This document shows positions 1 to 5,515 of a stretch of DNA of 5,828 bases, piece by piece. Location: NCBI GenBank assembly GCA_937881145.1, contig CALGFL010000019.1, positions 1-5,828 on the forward strand. Reading direction: 5' to 3'. Every line of letters begins with the position of its first letter. The stretch's first letter is position 1. The notes beneath the pieces were generated by a model. The model was not told the DNA's origin and did not search any database. It saw nothing but the letters and a program-made list of their open reading frames with translations. The stretch is from an uncultured Bordetella sp. (GTDB lineage Bacteria; Pseudomonadota; Gammaproteobacteria; Burkholderiales; Burkholderiaceae_B). The position numbers and the translations under genes are program-made.

Positions 1-2
1 AA

Positions 3-287
3 ATGATCGACCTTGATCAGATCAGCGGCTTTGACTGGCACAAGGGCAATGCCATTAAAACCGCTAGCAAATACAGCGTCTCGACGACAGAAGCCCAACA
101 AGTGTTTTTCAATGCACCGCTTCTGGTACTGGAAGACCTGGTGCACAGCCGACGCGAACTGCGCCTTCATGCTTTGGGCAAAACCGATGCCGGGGGCCGA
201 ATGCGGCTCCGGTCGCTTTGCGCTATCGTTGACGCAACATCTGATCACCCTCCCCGGAGCCGAAAATGTCCCTGCCTGCTCGCGTAA
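3..287 (+). pseudogene. brnT: Truncated BrnT-family type II toxin remnant
   Basis: BrnT is the ribonuclease toxin of BrnT/BrnA toxin-antitoxin pairs. Residues 1-64 read like the start of that family: a GFDW-x2-GN-x2-K opening (residues 9-19), then a VSxxEAxQVFFNxPLLV block (26-42), an ED-x2-HS segment (44-49) and HALGKTDAG (56-64). Full-length members are about 90-100 residues and continue with a hydrophobic strand and an RVISAR-type core near the end. Here everything after residue ~65 (base ~197) is unrelated, and the other two forward frames do not contain the missing part, so a deletion is more likely than a frameshift. The open frame runs into the first 22 bases of mvaB, and no brnA follows. 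I counted 93 G+C in the first 180 bases (52%) against 44 of 60 at 661-720, which fits acquired DNA. Family assignment is fairly firm; loss of function is inferred from the missing C-terminal third. Confidence 0.72.
218..237. promoter_or_regulatory. Weak inverted repeat upstream of mvaB
   Basis: TTGCG and CGCAA form 5-base arms around a 10-base spacer, ending 28 bases before the mvaB start. A TTGACG (229-234) lies inside and resembles a -35 box, but no acceptable -10 follows at 16-18 bases. It could be an operator for a leucine-catabolism regulator or simply chance; the arms are short. Confidence 0.15.
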
Positions 288-1174
288 AACTTGTCGAGGT
301 CGCGCCGCGCGACGGCTTGCAGAACGAAAAAAACTTCATCCCCACCGCGGTCAAGATCGAGCTGGTCGAACGGCTGGCCGATGCCGGCTTTCCCAACGTC
401 GAGGCGGCGTCCTTCGTGTCGCCCAAGTGGGTGCCGCAAATGGCCGACGGCGCGCAAGTCATGGCCGGCATACGCCGCAAGCCAGGCACGATCTATTCGG
501 TGCTCACGCCCAATATGAAGGGTTTCGAGAGCGCCCTGGCCGCGCGCGCCGACGAAGTCGTGATCTTCGGCGCGGCCAGCGAAGCCTTTTCGCAGCGCAA
601 CATCAACTGCTCGATCGCCGAATCCATCGCGCGCTTCGAACCCGTGGCGCAGGCGGCCAAAGCGGCCGGCATGCGCTTGCGCGGCAGCATCAGCTGCGCG
701 CTGGGCTGCCCGTATCAGGGCGAAGTGCCTGCCGAGTCGGTGACGGACGTGGCGCAGCGCTTCCTGGCGCTGGGCTGCGACGAGATCGACGTGGCCGACA
801 CCATCGGCGTGGGTACGCCGCTGCTCACTCGCAAGGTCATGAACGCCGTCACGGCCAAGATCGATCCGGCGCGCATCTCGGGCCACTTTCACGACACTTA
901 CGGCCAGGCGCTGGCCAACATCCTGGCTTCGCTGGAGACCGGCATCTCGATCTTCCACGCCTCGGTCTCGGGCCTGGGCGGCTGCCCTTATGCCAAGGGC
1001 GCCACCGGCAACGTGGCCACCGAAGACGTGGTCTACATGCTGCGCGGCCTGGGCATCGAGACCGGCGTGGATTTCGACGCGCTGGTCGACATCGGCCAGT
1101 GGATATCAGGCCACCTGGACCGCAAGGGCGGCAGCCGCGCGGGCAACGCCACGGCGGCCAGGCGGGCGGCGTAG
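266..1174 (+). CDS. mvaB: Hydroxymethylglutaryl-CoA lyase
   Basis: This 302-residue cytoplasmic enzyme splits 3-hydroxy-3-methylglutaryl-CoA into acetoacetate and acetyl-CoA, the last step of leucine degradation. It is a DRE-TIM metallolyase of the usual bacterial length (about 300). Visible hallmarks are EVAPRDGLQNE at residues 11-21, with R15 and D16 matching the catalytic Arg and metal-binding Asp of the human enzyme; the metal-binding GHFHDTYG with H207 and H209; and the lyase signature SGLGGCPYAKGATGN at 235-249, carrying the catalytic C240 and metal ligand N249. GGAG at 256-259 sits 6 bases before the ATG and fixes the start. The last dozen residues are a basic Ala/Arg tail of no known role. 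The gene is alone here: no isovaleryl-CoA dehydrogenase or methylcrotonyl-CoA carboxylase genes lie within the window. It overlaps the dead brnT frame by 22 bases and is followed by a terminator. Confidence 0.96.
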   Translation: MSLPARVKLVEVAPRDGLQNEKNFIPTAVKIELVERLADAGFPNVEAASFVSPKWVPQMADGAQVMAGIRRKPGTIYSVLTPNMKGFESALAARADEVVIFGAASEAFSQRNINCSIAESIARFEPVAQAAKAAGMRLRGSISCALGCPYQGEVPAESVTDVAQRFLALGCDEIDVADTIGVGTPLLTRKVMNAVTAKIDPARISGHFHDTYGQALANILASLETGISIFHASVSGLGGCPYAKGATGNVATEDVVYMLRGLGIETGVDFDALVDIGQWISGHLDRKGGSRAGNATAARRAA

Positions 1175-1218
1175 GCTGCGCACGCGCGCTGCGACCAGAA
1201 GCATCGGCCGCAGCAAGC

Positions 1219-1246
1219 AAAGGCCGCGCAATCGCGCGGCCTTTTT
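1219..1246 (+). terminator. Rho-independent terminator between mvaB and the convergent aminotransferase
   Basis: A perfect 9-bp stem (1221-1229 with 1234-1242, AGGCCGCGC pairing with GCGCGGCCT) closes a 4-base loop AATC, and two flanking A-T pairs extend it to 11 bp. It runs into five T residues (1242-1246) on the + strand. It lies 44 bases past the mvaB stop and about 20 bases past the aminotransferase stop on the opposite strand. On the minus strand the T-run is only three bases before a G, so it should end mvaB transcripts well and the other gene less well. Confidence 0.9.
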
Positions 1247-1266
1247 GCATCGTCCTTGCTGCAGCA

Positions 1267-2505
1267 TCAAGCGAGCGACACCGCCACCGGCTCCCTGGCT
1301 TCGCACGCATCGAGCGCCCGGGCCAAGCGCTCGATGCCCAGCGTCAGCCGCGCTTCGTCGACCGTGACGAAAGACAAGCGCATGGCATGCCGATCGACGT
1401 GCCTGGCCGGATCGAGATAGAAGCCCTGGCCCGGCACGAAAACCACTTCTTTCTCGATGGCATAGGGCAAAAGGCGCGTGGCGTCGATCTCGCCGGCCAG
1501 GCGCACCCAGAAGAACATGCCGCCCTCGGGCTTGACGTAGCCGACCCGGTCTCCCAGCATGCCGGCCAGCGCGCGATCCAGCGCTTCGCAGCGTGCGCCG
1601 TAGGCCGCGCGAATGCGCGGCACGTGCTCGTGATAGCGACCGCCCGTGATGTATTGCGCGGCGATCTCCTGGATCCACACAGGGTTGGACATGTCGTCGG
1701 CGGCCTTGGCGCTGACGCAGCGGCGGCGGATCTCGGCCGGTGCGACCAGCCAGCCCACGCGCATGCCGGGCGCCATGGTCTTGGACATGGTGGAGGTGTA
1801 GGCCACCCAGGGGCGCGATTGGGCATCGGCCAGGGCCATGATGGGGGGCACCTTCTCGCCGCAATAGCGCAGCTCGCCGTAGGGATCGTCTTCGATCAGC
1901 AAGAAGCGATGCTTGACCGCCAATTGCAGCAGCCTGAGGCGGTTCTCGCGGCTGACCGTGGCGCCGCCCGGGTTGGAGAACGAAGCCACCACCGAAACGA
2001 TCTTGGGTTTGAGGCGCGCGGCCATCTCGTCGAGCGCGTCGACGTCCACGCCCGCCGACGTGACGGGCACGCCGTGCACATGGGCGCCGGTATAGCGAAA
2101 AGCCTGGACGGTGTTGGGAAACGCCGGATCTTCGACGATGACGTTGTCGCCCTGCGCGAGCAACACGCGCGACAACAGCGCCATGCCATGCTGCGCGCCG
2201 CCCGTGACCATGATCTCGTCGGGCGCGCAGGCGATGCCGCGCTCGCCGCAAAGGCCGATGAGCGCGGCCAGCAGGCTGGCCTGGCCTTCGACATTGGCGT
2301 ACTGCAGAAAGCCGCGCAGATTCGGCATGATCCGGTCGGACGCTTCCTGCAGGCCCTCGACGTCGAACAGTTCCGGCGCCGGATAGCCGCCCGACAGCGA
2401 TACCGTGCCCGGCCTCGATGCGTAGGGCGCCAGCGAGCGGATGGGGGGAATGTAGATTTCCTTGAACGGATCGGTAAAGGCGTAGTTCGGTACGGCGGCG
2501 GACAT
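1267..2505 (-). CDS. PLP-dependent aminotransferase, fold type I (class I/II)
   Basis: The 412-residue protein has the full set of class I/II aminotransferase landmarks: TGGAQHGMALL at 101-111 in the cofactor phosphate loop, SNPGG at 177-181 (the usual NPTG motif), IEDDPYGELRY at 204-214 with the Asp and Tyr that hold the pyridine ring, and STMSKTMAPGMRVGW at 238-252 with the Schiff-base lysine K242. R376 in AMRLSFV fits the substrate carboxylate-binding arginine. The sequence resembles the LysN/2-aminoadipate and MocR-type group, but there is no DNA-binding N-domain, so it is an enzyme rather than a MocR regulator. The amino donor cannot be read from the sequence; 2-aminoadipate, branched-chain and aromatic amino acids are all plausible. 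I chose the ATG at 2505, which starts just before the family's N-terminal segment. A TTG at 2565 in the same frame would add 20 unconserved residues. Neither has a convincing Shine-Dalgarno. Confidence 0.88.
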   Translation of the reverse strand: MSAAVPNYAFTDPFKEIYIPPIRSLAPYASRPGTVSLSGGYPAPELFDVEGLQEASDRIMPNLRGFLQYANVEGQASLLAALIGLCGERGIACAPDEIMVTGGAQHGMALLSRVLLAQGDNVIVEDPAFPNTVQAFRYTGAHVHGVPVTSAGVDVDALDEMAARLKPKIVSVVASFSNPGGATVSRENRLRLLQLAVKHRFLLIEDDPYGELRYCGEKVPPIMALADAQSRPWVAYTSTMSKTMAPGMRVGWLVAPAEIRRRCVSAKAADDMSNPVWIQEIAAQYITGGRYHEHVPRIRAAYGARCEALDRALAGMLGDRVGYVKPEGGMFFWVRLAGEIDATRLLPYAIEKEVVFVPGQGFYLDPARHVDRHAMRLSFVTVDEARLTLGIERLARALDACEAREPVAVSLA

Positions 2506-2511
2506 GGCGGC

Positions 2512-2541
2512 GTGAAAGAGGGAGGAAACCCGTAGGATAAT
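2512..2541 (+). promoter_or_regulatory. Candidate sigma70-type promoter for yggS
   Basis: GTGAAA (2512-2517, 4 of 6 to TTGACA) and GATAAT (2536-2541, 5 of 6 to TATAAT) are 18 bases apart. Transcription would begin near 2548, giving a leader of roughly 70 bases to yggS. The AT-rich -10 stands out in a GC-rich intergenic region. This is consensus matching by eye only. Confidence 0.35.
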
Positions 2542-2565
2542 GATCCGGTTCCCGCGTGCCCGCAA
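2537..2565 (-). promoter_or_regulatory. Candidate divergent promoter for the aminotransferase gene
   Basis: Read on the minus strand, TTGCGG (2565-2560, 3 of 6) and CATTAT (2542-2537, 4 of 6) are separated by 17 bases. Initiation near 2530 would leave a short leader of about 25 bases before the ATG at 2505. Its -10 shares five base pairs with the -10 of the candidate promoter in the other direction, so both could not be occupied by polymerase at once. Confidence 0.28.
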
Positions 2566-2589
2566 CAGGTCGCGCCGCCGTATTGCCTA

Positions 2590-2614
2590 TCCGTTTTTCA
2601 CATTCCGTTTTTCA
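2590..2614 (+). repeat. 11-base direct repeat in the yggS leader
   Basis: TCCGTTTTTCA occurs at 2590-2600 and again at 2604-2614, separated by three bases (period 14). The second copy ends 5 bases before the yggS ATG, so it fills the place where a Shine-Dalgarno would normally lie. It could be an RNA or protein binding site or a short slippage duplication. Confidence 0.6.
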
Positions 2615-2619
2615 TCCCG

Positions 2620-3354
2620 ATGACCGACGCCACGCCTATGCCCTCTTCCGACGACACGCTCGCCTCGCGCCTGGCGGCCCTGCGCGCGCGCATGGCCGCC
2701 GCCTGCGCGCGGGCCGGACGGCCGGCCGGCGACGTGACGTTGCTGCCCGTCAGCAAGACCTTCGGCGTCGACCGCATCCGCGAAGCGGCGGGCCTGGGCC
2801 TGACCCGCTTCGGCGAAAACAAGACGCAGGAAATCCGCCAGAAAGCCGGCCCCCTGGCCGACCTGGGCCTGCAATGGGTGCTGATCGGCCATCTGCAGAC
2901 CAACAAGGCCAAGGAAGCCGCGCGCGACGCCGCCGAAGTGCAATCGCTGGATCGTCTGGAATTGGCAGAGGCCTTGCAGCGCCGCCTCGACCTGCAAGGC
3001 CGGGTCATCGATGCGCTGGTGCAGGTCAAGACCTCCGCCGAAGACAGCAAATCCGGCCTGGCGCCCGCCGAGCTCCCCACCTTTCTGCGCGCCGTGGCCC
3101 GCGACTATCCGGCCTTGCGCATCAAAGGGTTGATGACCCTGGCCGTCAACTCCGACGACCCGCAGGCCGTGCGCGCGTGCTTTCGCCAACTGCGCGAACT
3201 GCGCGATCAAATGCGGGGCGAAGGCATCGCCAACGTCGAACTGAACCGCCTCTCCATGGGCATGAGCGGCGATTTCGAACTGGCCATCGAAGAAGGCTCG
3301 ACCGAAATCAGAGTGGGCAGCGCCTTGTTCGGCGCACGCCAATACCCCGCCTGA
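2620..3354 (+). CDS. yggS: YggS/PROSC-family pyridoxal phosphate homeostasis protein
   Basis: A 244-residue single-domain PLP-binding TIM-barrel protein of the YggS/PLPBP (COG0325) family. Members bind PLP through a Schiff base, have no known catalytic activity, and keep vitamin B6 and 2-oxo acid/amino acid pools balanced in the cytoplasm. The family signatures are clear: LLPVSKT with PLP lysine K46, RFGENKTQE in the next strand, WVLIGHLQTNK, KGLMTLA, and the C-terminal phosphate-binding region LSMGMSGDF followed by GSTEIRVGSALFGAR. Length is slightly over the usual 225-235 because of an N-terminal extension of about 10 residues. The ATG at 2620 has no Shine-Dalgarno, and neither does the next in-frame ATG at 2638 (which would remove six residues), so the start is less certain than the identity. 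The stop lies one base from the stop of the convergent copper chaperone gene. proC, a common yggS neighbour, is absent. Confidence 0.95.
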   Translation: MTDATPMPSSDDTLASRLAALRARMAAACARAGRPAGDVTLLPVSKTFGVDRIREAAGLGLTRFGENKTQEIRQKAGPLADLGLQWVLIGHLQTNKAKEAARDAAEVQSLDRLELAEALQRRLDLQGRVIDALVQVKTSAEDSKSGLAPAELPTFLRAVARDYPALRIKGLMTLAVNSDDPQAVRACFRQLRELRDQMRGEGIANVELNRLSMGMSGDFELAIEEGSTEIRVGSALFGARQYPA

Positions 3355-3355
3355 A

Positions 3356-3874
3356 TCACTGCATCCCGGGCATGTTCATGCCGCCATGGCCGGAGTGCCC
3401 CATGTCTGCGGAATGCCCCATGTCACCCAAGGGCCGCACCGGCATCATCACCTTCACGTCCCCCGCCTTCTGGAACGTCAGCACCACCGGCACCGAAGCC
3501 CCCGCGGCGAACGGCGCCTTCAGCTTCACGAACATGAGGTGATAGCCGCCCGGCGCGAACGTCACCTTGCCGCCCGCGGGCACTTCCATTCCACCGTCCA
3601 CTTCGCGCATCTGCGCCGTGCCGTTCTCCATGGTCATGGCGTGCATCTCCACCTTCTGCGCCGCGTCCGAATGCACGGACAGCAGGCGATCGGGCGTCGA
3701 GCCCGTGTTGTCCACTTCCAGATAACCCGCGCCGTTCGCCTGCCCCGGCACCGTGGCGCGCGCCCAGGGGTTCTCGATGTCCAGCGCGCCCGCGTGCACA
3801 CCGGCCGCGCAGGCCGGCGCGCAGACCGAAGCCGAGGCCAGCACGGCGGCCAGCACCAATGATCGCACTTGCAT
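3356..3874 (-). CDS. Periplasmic PCu(A)C-type copper chaperone with His/Met-rich tail
   Basis: PCu(A)C (DUF461) proteins carry Cu(I) in the periplasm and deliver it for assembly of copper centres in haem-copper oxidases. This 172-residue precursor starts with a signal peptide: MQVR, a hydrophobic run to about residue 17, then an ACA cleavage motif at 21-23, leaving mature protein from about residue 24. The core has the NPWARAT opening (35-41) and the copper site H78-x10-M89-x22-H112-x-M114, followed by PVVLTF (129-134). Beyond the domain, residues 150-172 form a tail holding two DMGHS(A/G) hexapeptides plus further His and Met residues, likely extra copper ligands. The frame is open far upstream, but AGGAG 6 bases before the ATG and the signal peptide fix the start at 3874. 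No SCO, cox or TonB-receptor gene is alongside, so the partner oxidase is not shown here. Confidence 0.92.
   Translation of the reverse strand: MQVRSLVLAAVLASASVCAPACAAGVHAGALDIENPWARATVPGQANGAGYLEVDNTGSTPDRLLSVHSDAAQKVEMHAMTMENGTAQMREVDGGMEVPAGGKVTFAPGGYHLMFVKLKAPFAAGASVPVVLTFQKAGDVKVMMPVRPLGDMGHSADMGHSGHGGMNMPGMQ
3396..3424 (-). repeat. 18-base period coding repeat in the copper chaperone tail
   Basis: TGCCCCATGTC (written on the + strand) is present at 3396-3406 and 3414-3424. The period of 18 bases equals six codons and encodes the two adjacent DMGHS(A/G) units (residues 151-156 and 157-162), so the metal-binding tail probably grew by in-frame duplication. Confidence 0.75.
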
Positions 3875-3880
3875 GATTTG

Positions 3881-3885
3881 CTCCT
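3881..3885 (-). promoter_or_regulatory. Ribosome binding site of the copper chaperone gene
   Basis: AAAGGAGC on the minus strand contains AGGAG 6 bases before the ATG at 3874. It decides the start against the 194-codon upstream extension of the same open frame, which would run backwards through the PPK2 gene. Confidence 0.85.
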
Positions 3886-3984
3886 TTCGACAGTATGCGG
3901 GCCAGTGTATCCGCCCCGGCGTCATGCGCCGACCGGGCTTGCGCCCCCTCGCGCAATGCCGGAACATCGCCGCATAACCACGCC

Positions 3985-3989
3985 AAGGA
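3985..3989 (+). promoter_or_regulatory. Ribosome binding site of the polyphosphate:AMP phosphotransferase gene
   Basis: AAGGA sits 8 bases before the ATG at 3998. It supports that start over the TTG at 3869 in the same frame, whose 43 extra codons would cover the divergent promoter region and lack family similarity. Confidence 0.75.
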
Positions 3990-3997
3990 CGCCGGCC

Positions 3998-5470
3998 ATG
4001 TTCGAAGAAGCGCAATCCGACCCGAAACTCGCCAAGAAAACCTTCGATCTTCAGGAACCCCGCCTGCGCACCGCGCTGCTGAACGCGCAATACGCACTGC
4101 TGAACCGCGCGGACCGCACACTGCTGGTCGTCGTGGCCGGCATCGCCGGCTCGGGCAAAGGCGACACCGTCAATCTGATGAACGAGTGGATGGATCCGCG
4201 CCATATCCTCACCCTGGCCTTCGACACGCCCACGGCCGAAGAGGCGCAGTACCCGCGCTACTGGCGCTACTGGAACGCGCTGCCCGCCAAAGGCCGCATC
4301 GGCATCGTGTTCGGCTCCTGGTATGCGCCGCTCTTGAAAGAAGCCGCACGCAAGCGCCCCAATGCCGAACGCATCAGCCAGGAGGTCGAGCACATACGCC
4401 GCTTCGAAGCCGAGCTCGCGGCCAACGGCGTGCAGATCGTCAAGCTCTGGTATCACCTGTCCGCCGCGGCGCAGTCCGAGCGCACCAGGGCCTTGCTATC
4501 TAGTCCCGAAACCGCCTGGCAGGTCGTGCCCGAAGACCGCAAGGTGCCCAAAAAATACGATCGCCTGCGCAGTGCCGGCATGACCGCGATCGAGCGCACC
4601 GACCTGCCCCATGCGCCCTGGACCATCGTGCCCAGCGCCGACGCGCAACTGCGTCACCTGCGCACAGCCCAGACGCTGCTGGCGGCGCTGCGCCGGCGTC
4701 AGGCGCCCCGCCCTGCGCGCGCCGGCGCCCTCGCGGCGGACAAGCCCGCGCACGTCGCCGATCGCCTCGGCGAGCTCGACTACAACGCCTGCGTGGTCAA
4801 GAACGATTACGACATCGAGCTGGGCCTCATGCAGAGCCGGCTGGCGCTGGCCACGCGCTCGGCCAAATTCCATGCCGGTCATTCGCTGGTGCTGGTCTTC
4901 GAAGGCCAGGACGCCGCCGGCAAGGGTGGCGCCATCCGGCGCGTCACCCGCGCGCTCGATGCCCGGCAGTTCGAGGTCACGCCGGTCGCAGCGCCCAACG
5001 CCGAAGAACTGGCGCATCCTTATCTATGGCGCTTCTGGCGCCACGTGCCCAGGCCGGGCCGCATCGCCATCTTCGATCGCAGCTGGTACGGCCGGGTGCT
5101 GGTCGAACGCGTGGAAGGCTATACTGCGCCAGCCGAGTGGGGCCGCGCCTACGACGAAATCAACGACTTCGAAGCGCAACTGGCCGACAACGGCACCGTC
5201 GTGCTCAAGTTCTGGCTGGCCGTCACCCGGGGCGTGCAGCTCACGCGCTTCAAAGAGCGCGAACACTCGCCTTTCAAGAACTTCAAGATCACGCCCGACG
5301 ACTGGCGCAACCGCAAGCGCTGGAAAGACTACGCGCAGGCGACCAACGAAATGCTGGCGCGCACCAATACGCCGGCCGCGCCCTGGCATTTGATATCGGC
5401 CAACGACAAGCGCTATGCTCGGCTCCAGGTATTGCGCCATATCGTCGAAGCAATAGAGGCGCGTCTATGA
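3998..5470 (+). CDS. pap: Polyphosphate:AMP phosphotransferase (two-domain class II PPK2)
   Basis: This 490-residue cytoplasmic enzyme transfers phosphate from polyphosphate to AMP, making ADP. It has two fused PPK2 domains, the class II layout; known members are about 475-500 residues. The N-domain (about 1-235) keeps a Walker A loop GSGKG (51-55, K54) and the EWMDPR and YWRYWNALPAKGR blocks, but has VFGSWY (104-109) where the second domain has IFDRSWY, so its Walker B Asp is missing. The C-domain (about 255-490) has the complete set: Walker A EGQDAAGKGG (302-311, K309), WRFWRHVPRPGR (344-355), Walker B IFDRSWYGRVLVERVEG (358-374, D360) and the lid RFKEREHSPFKNFK (417-430). Catalysis is therefore expected in the C-domain. 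Domains are joined by an Ala/Arg/Pro-rich linker around 232-250. The gene diverges from the copper chaperone gene with 123 bases between starts, and mtnN follows after 45 bases with no terminator, suggesting cotranscription. Confidence 0.95.
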   Translation: MFEEAQSDPKLAKKTFDLQEPRLRTALLNAQYALLNRADRTLLVVVAGIAGSGKGDTVNLMNEWMDPRHILTLAFDTPTAEEAQYPRYWRYWNALPAKGRIGIVFGSWYAPLLKEAARKRPNAERISQEVEHIRRFEAELAANGVQIVKLWYHLSAAAQSERTRALLSSPETAWQVVPEDRKVPKKYDRLRSAGMTAIERTDLPHAPWTIVPSADAQLRHLRTAQTLLAALRRRQAPRPARAGALAADKPAHVADRLGELDYNACVVKNDYDIELGLMQSRLALATRSAKFHAGHSLVLVFEGQDAAGKGGAIRRVTRALDARQFEVTPVAAPNAEELAHPYLWRFWRHVPRPGRIAIFDRSWYGRVLVERVEGYTAPAEWGRAYDEINDFEAQLADNGTVVLKFWLAVTRGVQLTRFKEREHSPFKNFKITPDDWRNRKRWKDYAQATNEMLARTNTPAAPWHLISANDKRYARLQVLRHIVEAIEARL

Positions 5471-5504
5471 TTTTCCGAATACCGCTTATTGTCTTACCCT
5501 GCCC

Positions 5505-5509
5505 AGGAG
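5505..5509 (+). promoter_or_regulatory. Ribosome binding site of mtnN, pointing to an ATC start
   Basis: AGGAG is the only good Shine-Dalgarno in the 45-base gap after the phosphotransferase gene. Six bases downstream, in the mtnN frame, lies ATC (5516-5518), and three bases downstream another ATC (5513-5515). No ATG, GTG or TTG is at a workable distance. Confidence 0.7.
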
Positions 5510-5515
5510 TCCATC

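Noticed and set aside
187..265. Frameshift as the cause of brnT truncation
   Set aside because: I translated all three forward frames; none contains the expected hydrophobic strand or RVISAR-like core, so the missing part is absent rather than shifted.
245..958. A 237-codon minus-strand frame opposite mvaB
   Set aside because: It has the composition of an antisense shadow and matches no family I know, while the + strand carries all HMG-CoA lyase motifs.
13..2535. An 840-codon open frame on the + strand
   Set aside because: It runs out of frame through mvaB and antisense through the aminotransferase gene; its product is Arg/His/Gly/Ala-rich low-complexity sequence, typical of shadow frames in GC-rich coding DNA.
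2587..3342. A 251-codon minus-strand frame opposite yggS
   Set aside because: Antisense shadow; the + strand has the complete YggS motif set.
3914..3930. CGGCG/CGCCG inverted repeat in the chaperone-PPK2 gap
   Set aside because: Five-base GC-only arms are expected by chance at this composition, and no T-tract follows.
3869..3997. A 43-codon N-terminal extension of the PPK2 frame from a TTG
   Set aside because: It lacks a Shine-Dalgarno and family similarity; ATG 3998 has AAGGA 8 bases upstream and MFEEAQ matches the family's N-terminus.
3875..4456. A 194-codon N-terminal extension of the copper chaperone frame
   Set aside because: The Shine-Dalgarno and signal peptide place the start at 3874; the extension is antisense to the PPK2 gene.
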